Below, piece by piece: positions 51,343-59,375 of a DNA stretch of 64,000 nt. How positions within the stretch are numbered: the stretch's first letter is position 1; every line of letters begins with the position of its first letter. The notes under the pieces are model-generated. The model was not told where the DNA came from, made no database searches, and saw only the letters and a list, made by a program, of their open reading frames with translations. The position numbers and the translations under genes are program-made. This DNA is from Nitrososphaerota archaeon (GTDB lineage: Archaea > Thermoproteota > Nitrososphaeria > Nitrososphaerales > UBA183): positions 4,090 to 68,089 of the forward strand of contig JAFMAA010000005.1 in the NCBI GenBank assembly GCA_029785235.1, written 5' to 3'.

Positions 51343-51670
51343 TCAACCCTCGAAATTGTACATCGACTTCACTTCGGTTACCACTTGGTCAAAACTGAAA
51401 CCCTTGCGAAAGACCGTGTCCTGGAGGCTCGACTTCTTTCCATCGCTTCGTAGCATGGCGTCAAGCTGATGTCTACATCCTTCGACACAGACCGCTGTCC
51501 TTGCCTTGTGCCTTTCTACGAGTCTTTCAAATAGGTCCTTCGTCAGTCTCCAGTCGATTCTGTCGCTCTCTCATATCCTCATCACGTTGTAGGTGTCGAA
51601 GTGATTCCGCTGCCTTCCGTCCGAACCGATTATGAAGAGCCAGCAGAAGTGTGGGATGACATCAATAAGC
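51343..51670 (-). pseudogene. Decayed ORF of unknown family
   Basis: A continuous reading frame without start codon: LIDVIPHFCWLFIIGSDG... NVMRI, then TGA (51571-51573), then ESDRIDWRLTKDLFERLVER ... KSMYNFEG and a stop at 51343. Codon pattern and amino-acid mix look protein-coding on both sides of the TGA, so it is probably the 3' remnant of a gene. No family recognised. Confidence 0.5.
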
Positions 51671-51812
51671 TAGCAGCCGAGCTTTGCGGGATTGGCGAAA
51701 ATAGACTGGAAGAGACAAAGATGGTTCTTTGAATTCCAAAAGAAGGTGGAGCAGAAGAGACAGATTTGGAATAGAAGCACTGCAGAGGAATTACCTCGAT
51801 TAATGATCTGCA

Positions 51813-53312
51813 CTAGACCAGCAGCAAGAATATGGAAACAGGAATCTCCAAGTAACTTCTTCGGGATTCTAATGAGTCCCTTGTAAGTAATAAGCCGTTC
51901 GAGGCCTTACCTCCCTTTTGAAAGTCGATGATTCCAAAACCATCCTCTTTTCGAATTCTTGCTTGATACTTCACCTCGACTGGCAGGTATTGAGTTGATT
52001 GTCTAACTGCGAAATCGAGTTCGCGTTTCTTCTTGCTCTGTGAAAAGAACAACAGGGTGGCGTAGTCGAACTGAGTGGAAGGCGAGTAGCTAAAGAGTAG
52101 TCTCACGAGGTGACTCGCGACGACGCTCTCGGTCAGCTTCCCGATGTTCTCGGCTTTCTTGAGATAATCGAGAGCTTCCTCGTATGGTTCAACAGCCAGG
52201 GACCACGACCTTAGGGCGTGATACATGAACGGATCTTCGAAGTAGATTTTCCTCTCTCCCCTGTAGATGGGGGAGTCCTTGCTCTGGTCTAGCCGGTAAA
52301 TTCCGGCCAAAACGAAGCTATCCTTCAGATATTCTAGGTACGAAGAGACGGTATTGTGTGATGATATCTCTGTATCCTCCTGCAGATTGTGCAGACTGAC
52401 GGGAGACCCAAGCGTGTCTGCTATCTTTCTCACTACCTGCCTCATTAGCGCGTCATTTCCGCCCCACTTTCTGATGTCTCTGAGAAGCAGCTCGACGTAT
52501 CCTTCGTAGATGTCCTTTGTTATGGTGTCATCTGAGACGAAGGCATTGATGGCACGCGGGATTCCTCCAGTTATCAGGTACTCGTTATAGAGTTGATTCA
52601 ATTCCTTCAAATGGAGAAAGGCTTCCTGCAATTCTTCAGGAAGTTTACCACTTGCAATCTGTGAAATCATTTGGTGCCGTCTTTCCCTCTTCAGAATGTT
52701 CTGACTGCTAATCAGCGTCGCCAAGTTTTCGCTTCTCGTCTCAGCGTATTCCGAAAATTTCATGGGCAATAGAATCTTGTCGGGTAGTTTGTCCCTGAGT
52801 TTGTGAATGTCTCCCCTCCGCCTTGCCAGGTTTTCCGAGGCCCTTCTCAAATCAATGCTGTGGGAGCCTGTCAATATCAAGGTAGAACCTCTTAGTCTTC
52901 CCCTATCGTAGAGATACTTGATGCCCTTCTGCCAGTCCTTGACGGAGGATATTTCGTCTAGGAAGATGTAGCGTCTTCCCTTGACTCCGCGTGAGAAGGC
53001 TAGATACGCATCTACAATTTCCACCAACCTTTCTGGCTTTTCGACCAAGTCACACGCCCAATAGAAGATGGCTCTGGGCGGAGTTCTTCTTCCCAGCAAT
53101 TCTCTGATTTTTAGCTTAGATAGTGTGGTCTTCCCTACTTGCCGAGGTCCGCGCAATATATAGATGACATCGACGTCCCATTGTATCGTTTCTCCGAGTC
53201 TCGGATTCCACTTGAACTTCGCATTCGTCCATTCTTGGACATTGTTGTCTTGTTCTATCGAACTTGGGTCTGCCCACCACGGATTGCTGTCGAACAACTC
53301 TGGAGTGTTCAT
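51813..53312 (-). CDS. AAA-family ATPase with DUF4143
   Basis: 499 aa. Walker A LRGPRQVGKTT (about 53-63), Walker B RYIFLDEISSV, then SGSHS-type sensor (ILTGSHSIDL). The C-terminal DUF4143/nuclease-like domain has ENIGKLTESVVASHLVRLL and ELDFAVRQSTQYLPVEVKYQ (E-x-K motif of PD-(D/E)xK-like folds). These proteins are common in archaea and mobile regions; molecular role not established. TATA (CCTTATAAAG on minus, 53341-53349) gives a nearly leaderless start, with an operator just upstream. Confidence 0.85.
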   Translation of the reverse strand: MNTPELFDSNPWWADPSSIEQDNNVQEWTNAKFKWNPRLGETIQWDVDVIYILRGPRQVGKTTLSKLKIRELLGRRTPPRAIFYWACDLVEKPERLVEIVDAYLAFSRGVKGRRYIFLDEISSVKDWQKGIKYLYDRGRLRGSTLILTGSHSIDLRRASENLARRRGDIHKLRDKLPDKILLPMKFSEYAETRSENLATLISSQNILKRERRHQMISQIASGKLPEELQEAFLHLKELNQLYNEYLITGGIPRAINAFVSDDTITKDIYEGYVELLLRDIRKWGGNDALMRQVVRKIADTLGSPVSLHNLQEDTEISSHNTVSSYLEYLKDSFVLAGIYRLDQSKDSPIYRGERKIYFEDPFMYHALRSWSLAVEPYEEALDYLKKAENIGKLTESVVASHLVRLLFSYSPSTQFDYATLLFFSQSKKKRELDFAVRQSTQYLPVEVKYQARIRKEDGFGIIDFQKGGKASNGLLLTRDSLESRRSYLEIPVSIFLLLV

Positions 53313-53351
53313 GGTAATTGGATGCTTTGTTGACCATTACTTTATAAGGAT

Positions 53352-53371
53352 TTGGTCAATATAATGACCAA
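53352..53371. promoter_or_regulatory. Inverted repeat upstream of the AAA-DUF4143 gene
   Basis: TTGGTCA-N6-TGACCAA just upstream of the TATA; a further TGACCA half-site lies at 53331-53336 on the other side of it. Looks like a repressor or activator site of the gene. Confidence 0.55.
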
Positions 53372-53570
53372 TTACTCGGTAGGCGCACGGATCCGCAGTT
53401 CTACCGAGCTAGCCTAGGCCGACGAATTCGTGGCATCCTCCCATCAGACCTCGGTCAGGGCGTCCGTTTCTGTTCGCCTGCCTCTGGCCCCGCGTCATCG
53501 CGGTGGCGTATCACCTCCATACGACTTGGACCCTTAACTAAGGTCGTTCTCAATTTGCCAGCAAATTAAC

Positions 53571-53592
53571 GCTCAAATCCGACCCGCGGCAC
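53571..53592 (+). repeat. Intronless tRNA-Phe 3'-end copy (att)
   Basis: 21 bases identical to the spliced T-loop-to-discriminator end of tRNA-Phe, but without intron 3, plus the following C. No acceptor 5' strand is near, so it is not a tRNA gene. Read as an attachment-site remnant. Confidence 0.8.
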
Positions 53593-53615
53593 GCATATGC
53601 GTGTTCAAATCGCCC
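53586..53615 (+). repeat. att-adjacent inverted-repeat module, copy 1
   Basis: GCGGCACGC-ATAT-GCGTG followed by TTCAAATCGCCC. Matches 57987-58016 and, less well, 59115-59140. The CACGC/GCGTG arms form a short inverted repeat. Confidence 0.6.
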
Positions 53616-53630
53616 TTGTTATAGTCATTT

Positions 53631-53658
53631 TGCTATTATATTATAGCATCTTTGCTAT
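53631..53658. promoter_or_regulatory. Operator of the wHTH gene at 53698
   Basis: TGCTAT-N6-ATAGCA (53631-53648) plus a third TTTGCTAT half-site (53651-53658), directly before the TATA (TTAATATAG, 53660-53668) and about 40 nt from the ATG. Suggests autoregulation by the encoded winged helix. Confidence 0.6.
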
Positions 53659-53697
53659 CTTAATATAGGACCGACGGATTGACAGCCGACGAGGAAG

Positions 53698-54753
53698 ATG
53701 AACGGCACCGAGTTAAGGGTCCTGGAAGCCATGTCGAAGCGGTTGAGCGACCCCGTCTCCATCCGCCAACTGACCTCGGAGATCCAGGAGGAGTCCGGCC
53801 CCGCCTATTACCCGAACATCTACCGAGCATTGTCGTCGCTCCAGAAAGAAGGCATCGTCACGATGGAGAAACAGGGGAAGGCGTCCATCCCATCCCTCAA
53901 CTTCGCGAACTACTTGCTCCTCGATACCCTGACCGAGATGGAGCTCCAGAAGAAGCAGGAGTTCCTGCGGAAGTGGCCCGATACGTGGGGCCTGTTCGAG
54001 AGCCTGGAAAGGGAGCTCGGGGACATGCCCTCCGTCGGGTCGATCCTCCTCCTCGACCCTGAGCGCAACGTGAAGCTGAACCGGGCGGAGCCGCTGGTCC
54101 TCATGGAGGGGAAGGACAAGGCCCACGAAGGGAAAGTGGAGAAGGCCGCCCATGAGATAGGAGCACGGCTCAACGTAAGGGTGGAACCGCTAGTGGTGGC
54201 CGGCACTGAGCTAATCGAGGGGCTAAGGTCCCCCGAGAAGAACCCGTTCAAGGAGATGATTCCGGACATGGTGGTTCTCCACTTACCTCAGAAGTTCTGG
54301 AGGCTGATACGGAACGCAGTGGTTCATGGAGTACGCATCAGGTTCGACCTCGATAGGACCGACCCTTCCAAGATAGGCGAGAAGGACCTGGTCCATAACT
54401 TTCCGAAGTTGGGGTACAAGGAGTTCGGGTCAGAAGCAGACTGGGGACAGGATTTCTCTGTAGAGTACATTGTCTCTTCAGTACTCCTGGGCGGGAATGA
54501 GAGACGGATCGCAGCCGTCCCCGTACTCCTTGCGAAGAACAAGATAGACCACTCCCTCCTTGTTTTTCTTTCCCAGAAGTACGGTTTCGCGGAGAAGCTT
54601 CTGGGGATCCTGATTGTCCTGATCAAAGTAGCACCGTCCAGGGAAATCGAACATACTGTTGCGGCTATGAGCAGCGCCGGCATCCGTCCCGCCAAGATGG
54701 ACGACGTTCACATCAGACAGACGCTGCGCATCTATGGAAGCGGAGCCAAGTAG
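53698..54753 (+). CDS. Winged-helix protein with nucleotidyltransferase-like region
   Basis: 351 aa. Winged helix at about 1-70 (MSKRLSDPVSIRQLTSEIQEESG ... NIYRALSSLQKEGIVTMEKQG). The middle part (SVGSILLLDPERNVKLNRAEPLVLMEGKDK) could be a degenerate nucleotidyltransferase fold without the DxD pair. A C-terminal ~150-residue domain is unknown. TATA and operator precede the ATG. Its setting (att module before, 56-bp repeat after) parallels the 58080 gene, which suggests an analogous selfish or regulatory module. Confidence 0.5.
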   Translation: MNGTELRVLEAMSKRLSDPVSIRQLTSEIQEESGPAYYPNIYRALSSLQKEGIVTMEKQGKASIPSLNFANYLLLDTLTEMELQKKQEFLRKWPDTWGLFESLERELGDMPSVGSILLLDPERNVKLNRAEPLVLMEGKDKAHEGKVEKAAHEIGARLNVRVEPLVVAGTELIEGLRSPEKNPFKEMIPDMVVLHLPQKFWRLIRNAVVHGVRIRFDLDRTDPSKIGEKDLVHNFPKLGYKEFGSEADWGQDFSVEYIVSSVLLGGNERRIAAVPVLLAKNKIDHSLLVFLSQKYGFAEKLLGILIVLIKVAPSREIEHTVAAMSSAGIRPAKMDDVHIRQTLRIYGSGAK

Positions 54754-54788
54754 CCTTGGCGTGAACTCGAGAGCCTGCAGACAAGAAC

Positions 54789-54844
54789 TGGCATTCCTAT
54801 TTGGAGAATGATTGTTCGCTGGATAGAAATGGGAGTTCCACTTT
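54789..54844 (+). repeat. 56-bp dispersed repeat, copy 1
   Basis: Contains TATTTGGAGAATGAT, then TGGATAGAAATGGG. About 47 of 56 bases match 59161-59216. It follows the wHTH gene by 35 bp. Confidence 0.7.
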
Positions 54845-54964
54845 GACTCGCTCGAAATCTGGTAAGTTCAGCCCCTACTTTCGAAAAGGCTGTTTCGTCT
54901 CGACAGTTGATACCCGATTGCAGCGTTGGCCTCTTAAGAAACCAGTTCGGTCTCAGATTGGGGT

Positions 54965-56005
54965 TTGCCAGTAAAGGTGAAGGAGCGTCGGCGCGTGGGG
55001 GGCGTAATCTCCGACAGAACGATTTTCGAAGACGCAGTGATATTTAGGGAGAAAGGCGAACGCCTCACAAGCTACGGATACTTCAATCTGTACGGAAAGC
55101 GGTACATTGTTTCGGCCTATTTCCCGACTCGAAGATACTGGTGGAGGTTAGCCCACAACATTCCCACGCACATCTCCTCGATAGTCTTCCCTAGCGCTTA
55201 CCTAAAGGGTAAGAGAATCGATGAGTTGGTCCGTGGCGTTAGGGTCTATGATGAGAGGTCGCACTTCGTAAGGTACGAGAGGAATCTGTACCTCGGAGCA
55301 TTCAGAGCAGTGCGAATCTGGATTCGAGTCTACCTAGATCCATTCTACCCGCCCAGGCCGAATTACTTCGACGCGAAACTGAAGGTTCTTCGAAAGATTA
55401 CAGAGGTTTCGAAGCGGCGACAAGAAATCAAACTGCGGGAAGCCCTCCCTGAATTCTACATAGAGCAAATTCGGAAGGCAGACGAGCAGATGCTATTGTA
55501 CTTGGCAACGCTGGAGAAGCGTAACGACTCGCTGCGTACATTGACTTCGACGCTCATCAGCGTGTCTGATGCCCCCGCCAGCGTCAACATGGATGATCTC
55601 CTCAGAAAGGCTCGGCGATTCGAAGCCTTGCTGGAGGAACTTGAAGGCATTTGCGAACAGAGGGCGAAGTCGTGGCCAGATGCCGAGCTCGCACGAACAG
55701 CTCTTTCTGACTTCAGACAAAGGAAGGAGAATCTTGTCAAGAGATATGGGCCTAGAGCACTGTTGGATGGGATTGTCGGGGTAGTCTTTGGAGTTTTGTC
55801 CGGCGGCTCCCTCGCAGTGGGCTTCCTATTCTCAGTATCATCGGAGCTGGGAATCGGCTTCCTTAGGGATTTCATCCTAGGTCCCAAACACCAGGTCGAA
55901 AGACTCTTGGAAGAGGCGAAGTCATACCGGAGGGCGGTCGAAAGAGTACGCGATTTCGTCGCCCTTTACAGACTCCGTCCGCAACAAGATGCCTTTCGAG
56001 TTTGA
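54965..56005 (+). CDS. Unknown protein with C-terminal membrane hairpin
   Basis: 346 aa from a TTG; TATA-like CTTAAGAAAC about 30 nt upstream. A basic N-terminal half rich in Tyr/Arg (YGYFNLYGKRYIVSAYFPTRRYWWRL) precedes a charged coiled coil (about 150-250) and a glycine-rich hydrophobic stretch (GIVGVVFGVLSGGSLAVGFLF, about 262-285). No family recognised. Cargo of the second element half. Confidence 0.6.
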   Translation: MPVKVKERRRVGGVISDRTIFEDAVIFREKGERLTSYGYFNLYGKRYIVSAYFPTRRYWWRLAHNIPTHISSIVFPSAYLKGKRIDELVRGVRVYDERSHFVRYERNLYLGAFRAVRIWIRVYLDPFYPPRPNYFDAKLKVLRKITEVSKRRQEIKLREALPEFYIEQIRKADEQMLLYLATLEKRNDSLRTLTSTLISVSDAPASVNMDDLLRKARRFEALLEELEGICEQRAKSWPDAELARTALSDFRQRKENLVKRYGPRALLDGIVGVVFGVLSGGSLAVGFLFSVSSELGIGFLRDFILGPKHQVERLLEEAKSYRRAVERVRDFVALYRLRPQQDAFRV

Positions 56006-56008
56006 GCA

Positions 56009-56827
56009 TCACCTTGCAGACAAAGAAGTCGTCCGCGTGACGTGTATGGTCCGTTGTGCATCCAAACTAACCGTGGTCTGAATTGAATTTCGGCGTCTTG
56101 GTGAGAAATCTCTCAAGGAGAGTGCCAGAACAATTAGGATAATCAAAGCCGTTACTATCGCCATGTCATTCAAGTCTGGCGGTGGGGGAGAAAGACCCGC
56201 GTCCACTATCCTCATCCATCCGAACATGTCGAACGAGGAATGCAACGATATGGAAAGTAGCAGATTGCCTGTTCTGAGGTACAAGTAACCCGCTCCAAGT
56301 CCCAATAGGAAAACTATGCTAACGGCCACAGATGTGAAAAGTGGAGGCCCCCAATATTCGGGAAGGTGAAAAGCTGCAAATATCACCGATGCGACAATCC
56401 AACCTCTTCTCTTTCCTATCTCGGCACCCAAAACAGTTTGAATCCCACCTCTGAAGAGGAATTCCTCGCAAAGGCCAACCCCGAACAAGATGAACGCTGA
56501 GAAGTAGATAATGGAAGGAACTTCCGCGAATGTTAACCCGCCTGATTGGTTCAACGACCACAAGAAGAATGCGTTGCCGACTGCGACTATGACTGCGGCG
56601 ACTACCAGTAACTTGCGTCCTTTCGAGATGACACTAATCGAAATCCCGCTATATCTCAGTGCAATGATTGTTAAGGCGACGAAGATGAGATAACGTACAT
56701 ATTGGGCTTCCATCATGTTGGAGAGTAGATTCAACGGAGCCGGAGCAATCAGCCCGAGCAAGAGGAAAACCAGTGACATCACGTGCAATTCTCGCCTTGA
56801 CGGCTGCCTCTTCTTTCCCAATTGCAC
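56009..56827 (-). CDS. CPBP (Rce1/Abi-type) intramembrane metalloprotease
   Basis: 272 aa, about eight hydrophobic segments. Catalytic motifs of the family: E121/E122 and R126 (GLCEEFLFRGG), H154 (FAAFHLPEY) and H196 (SISLHSSFD). GTG start. Homologues serve in bacteriocin immunity, prenyl-protein processing or phage defence; the role here is unknown. Converges on the unknown gene with stops 3 bp apart. Confidence 0.88.
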   Translation of the reverse strand: MQLGKKRQPSRRELHVMSLVFLLLGLIAPAPLNLLSNMMEAQYVRYLIFVALTIIALRYSGISISVISKGRKLLVVAAVIVAVGNAFFLWSLNQSGGLTFAEVPSIIYFSAFILFGVGLCEEFLFRGGIQTVLGAEIGKRRGWIVASVIFAAFHLPEYWGPPLFTSVAVSIVFLLGLGAGYLYLRTGNLLLSISLHSSFDMFGWMRIVDAGLSPPPPDLNDMAIVTALIILIVLALSLRDFSPRRRNSIQTTVSLDAQRTIHVTRTTSLSAR

Positions 56828-56944
56828 AACGTCGGAATTGAGTGTCTAATAACGGGACAGGAGTCGCTTTAAAACTTCGCGTTGTTAGGCCATTGTACGT
56901 TCGCGACAGGAATGATTTTACGCGTCGGCTAGACTCAGGCAGGT

Positions 56945-57709
56945 TCACTGTTGTGTCGCGGCTGCTTGACGTCGCCAGTTGCAAGCGATGCACTGGCATG
57001 GCTGCCTAGTGATGTGCTTGAGCCCGTCCGGTGGAGCTCCCTGAGCTCTCCTATCGAATTTGGCAACTATCTGATTGATGTATCTGTCGTCCTTTGCCTC
57101 ATAATATCGATATACAGCATATGCGCAAAAGTCCGCCAACTGAAGCATCCTGGTGTCCCTTCTTCCTGCAAAGTACGGGATGTCTACAACATTCTCAAAG
57201 TATCCGAAGCGTGTTCCATCGCTCTGGAACGAGGCCATCAGAGCACGATATCTTTCTTGATGCGCTTGATCTATTATCAGGAGTCCTTTGTTTTGGTGTC
57301 CTCGCCTGTAACCGCGGCGCATGAATATGTCAAATCGGCTAGTAATGTCGGCGAGCACAGCCTCCAGATTAGCGTCGGCATCTTGGGCTGCGCTGATATC
57401 GATGGTAGTCCCAAAGGCCACAAGCAGTGGAAATCTTGTCTGACCGATGACCCCATACACAGCGGCCATGAGTTCCTCTCTTTTTTCAGGCGAGAGATCT
57501 CTGAAATGTCCCTTGCCATTCCGTACGTCAGTAGCGTGGAATGGTAATTGAGGAGAGATTTGCGGAAAGAATCGGGTCTGAATTGCATCGAGTTGCTTGC
57601 CGAGTCCGTAAATCTGACCCTCATGCACTGCGAGACCTGCGAGCACGAAGTTGTTCTGCTCGTGCCACTTGGCCGGGTCCCCTGACTCGTCCAAGTATAG
57701 GATGTACAA
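56945..57709 (-). CDS. DUF3800 protein
   Basis: 254 aa. The N-terminal ILYLDESGD (D7, D11) and C-terminal MLQLADFCAYAVYRYYE are the hallmark acidic motifs of DUF3800, thought to have an RNase H-like fold; the middle ILIDQAH-type strand reads LLIIDQAHQER. Frequent in prophages and defence islands; activity unproven. The C terminus carries a Cys cluster (QPCQCIAC) that may bind metal. Confidence 0.85.
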   Translation of the reverse strand: MYILYLDESGDPAKWHEQNNFVLAGLAVHEGQIYGLGKQLDAIQTRFFPQISPQLPFHATDVRNGKGHFRDLSPEKREELMAAVYGVIGQTRFPLLVAFGTTIDISAAQDADANLEAVLADITSRFDIFMRRGYRRGHQNKGLLIIDQAHQERYRALMASFQSDGTRFGYFENVVDIPYFAGRRDTRMLQLADFCAYAVYRYYEAKDDRYINQIVAKFDRRAQGAPPDGLKHITRQPCQCIACNWRRQAAATQQ

Positions 57710-57986
57710 TCTCCGCGCACTCTGAACGAATATTCAGTGTTCTAAAGATTAAGGGCAACCAGCTACGGGCACTTTGCCCGTTTATCGGGTCACACCGGCA
57801 ACCCTTACTGGTCGCAAGAGTACAGCCGATGGATTCACTATTAAGACCTTCGGTTCTTGCTAGGCATGTCATTTCACCCCGTTTCAGCATGTTTGAGCGT
57901 AATTCGACCTTGGATTACATTCAGAGGATGCCTGTGGGAGGAAAAAGGGTCCTCCTGCGACGAAGTCTTCTGTAGCGAAGAACCTT

Positions 57987-58016
57987 GCGGCACGCCTAAG
58001 CGTGCTCAAATCGGCC
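57987..58016 (+). repeat. att-adjacent inverted-repeat module, copy 2
   Basis: GCGGCACGC-CTAA-GCGTG then CTCAAATCGGCC. Near-copy of 53586-53615, here without the complete tRNA end before it (AACCTTGCGG). Confidence 0.6.
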
Positions 58017-58079
58017 GTTATGGCAGTATTACCTACCATATGGAATGTTTTTCTACCAGTACCTCTGACCTGCGAAATT

Positions 58080-58700
58080 GTGTCCCTCCACGACTACCTG
58101 GCCGAGGTCCTGGGCAGCAAGGCCAGCATCAAGGTGCTCAAGACTTTGGTCCGCTACAGGGGGAAGGTGTTCACCATGAGGGACTTGGCGAGGACGGCTG
58201 GCCTGTCGCACCCCGAAGTCGCCCTTGTGGCCAGGACCCTGGAAAGAAGAGGGGTTGTGAGGCTCCAGCCGGTCGGTAGGGCCCAGCAGGTCATCCTGAA
58301 CGAGGAGAGCTACGTGCTGAACTCGATAGTCTGGCCCGCGATCAAAGCCGAGGAAGACACCCTCGGTGCGATCTTGTCCACGATCAGGCCGTTCTTTGAC
58401 CACAAGTCGATTAGATCGGTGGCCGTCTTCGGGAGCGCTGCGAAGGGACTCGAGGGGAAGCAGAGCGACATCGACATATTCATCGTAGCAGATGACAGAG
58501 AGCTCGCCAGCGAGCGCGTTGCGGGCGCCTCCGCCGAAACGGCTTCGAAGTTCGGATTCGGGTTGTCCCCCTTGATCATGGACGAAGCCGCGTTCGCCAG
58601 AAAGAAGAACAAGGACCTGGGGAGGTCGATCCTCGAGTCCTACAGGATGGTCCGGGGCAAAGACCTGAGGAAGATAGGAGATGTCCAAGCCCGTCAGTAA
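58080..58700 (+). CDS. Winged-helix/minimal nucleotidyltransferase fusion (MntA-like)
   Basis: About 206 aa from the GTG at 58080; the frame is open to 58002 but the upstream part reads over the att-like module. A MarR-like winged helix is at 1-75 (SKASIKVLKTLVRYRGKVFTMRDLARTAGLSHPEVALVARTLERRGVV). The minimal nucleotidyltransferase has FGSAAKG (118-123) and the SDIDIFI acid pair (D130, D132). It would AMPylate and silence the HEPN partner, as MntA does for HepT. The HEPN start lies inside its last codons. Confidence 0.8.
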   Translation: MSLHDYLAEVLGSKASIKVLKTLVRYRGKVFTMRDLARTAGLSHPEVALVARTLERRGVVRLQPVGRAQQVILNEESYVLNSIVWPAIKAEEDTLGAILSTIRPFFDHKSIRSVAVFGSAAKGLEGKQSDIDIFIVADDRELASERVAGASAETASKFGFGLSPLIMDEAAFARKKNKDLGRSILESYRMVRGKDLRKIGDVQARQ

Positions 58701-59067
58701 GAGCCTCTACAGGAACTACCTGCAGAAGGCAGAGGAGATGCTCGACGTCGCGGAGTACGCTGCGAAACAGTCGAAGAACAACGTCGCAGTGATGGCGTCT
58801 GTTCACTGTGCGATCAATGCCATAGATGCACTTTCTGTCTTCTATCTTGGGAAACGCCACAGCGGAGGACATGAAGGAGCTGTAGGTGCCGTCAAGGGGG
58901 TGGTTGACGCGTCCGAATTCAGGGATATGTCCAAGCAGTTCGGAGGTTTGATTGTCCTGAAGAACGAAGCCGAATACCAGCCTGACCTGATGAAGCCCTC
59001 TCAGGCACGAGACGCCGTCACCAAGGCGGGCAGGATCCTGTCGAAAGTCAAACAGAAACTTCCCTGA
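58681..59067 (+). CDS. HEPN-domain protein (putative toxin partner)
   Basis: 128 aa four-helix protein: YLQKAEEMLDVAEYAAKQSKNNVAVMASVHCAINAIDALSVFYLGKRHSGGHEGAV, then LIVLKNEAEYQP. Typical of HEPN proteins that pair with nucleotidyltransferases. The RNase motif R-x4-6-H is not obvious (KNEAEYQ at that place), so activity is uncertain. The ATG overlaps the upstream gene by 20 nt: translational coupling. Confidence 0.78.
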   Translation: MSKPVSKSLYRNYLQKAEEMLDVAEYAAKQSKNNVAVMASVHCAINAIDALSVFYLGKRHSGGHEGAVGAVKGVVDASEFRDMSKQFGGLIVLKNEAEYQPDLMKPSQARDAVTKAGRILSKVKQKLP

Positions 59068-59114
59068 TTGCAGGCAGGTTCAGGCACGGGCTCAAGTTAC
59101 AGCGAAATGCCCCT

Positions 59115-59140
59115 GCGACACGCCTATACGTGCTCAAAGA
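59115..59140 (+). repeat. att-adjacent inverted-repeat module, copy 3 (degenerate)
   Basis: GCGACACGC-CTAT-ACGTG then CTCAAAGA; a weaker copy of 57987-58016 after the HEPN gene. Confidence 0.5.
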
Positions 59141-59160
59141 CCAAGTTTCTCGAGCAAGAG

Positions 59161-59216
59161 TGGTATTTCTATTTGGAGAATGATCGTTCGTTGGATAGAA
59201 ATGGGGTTTTGCCTTT
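59161..59216 (+). repeat. 56-bp dispersed repeat, copy 2
   Basis: Near-copy of 54789-54844, with mismatches concentrated at the right end. About 95 bp after the HEPN stop. Confidence 0.7.
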
Positions 59217-59375
59217 CGTGACAGGCGAGACGTATTCGGGCTCAGCCGCCTTCCACCTATAGTCGGGATACTCTCGTCACCGATTTCATTTTTGTAGTTC
59301 TGGTATTATTCCCAACCAAAAACTGGGATTCTTGGATTCAAAATCCATAGGAACTGCCTCCCTGAGACCTTATAA

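Noticed and set aside
48158..51573. TGA recoded as Trp or other amino acid
   Set aside because: TGA ends intact genes in this window (for example lysZ, L39e, L31e) and Trp is written TGG throughout; local decay is simpler.
53571..53592. A separate tRNA gene
   Set aside because: Only the 3' end is present; there is no acceptor 5' strand, D arm or anticodon arm upstream.
59068..59262. 64-codon ORF after the HEPN gene
   Set aside because: It runs through the degenerate att-like module and the 56-bp repeat, has no start signal and no motif.
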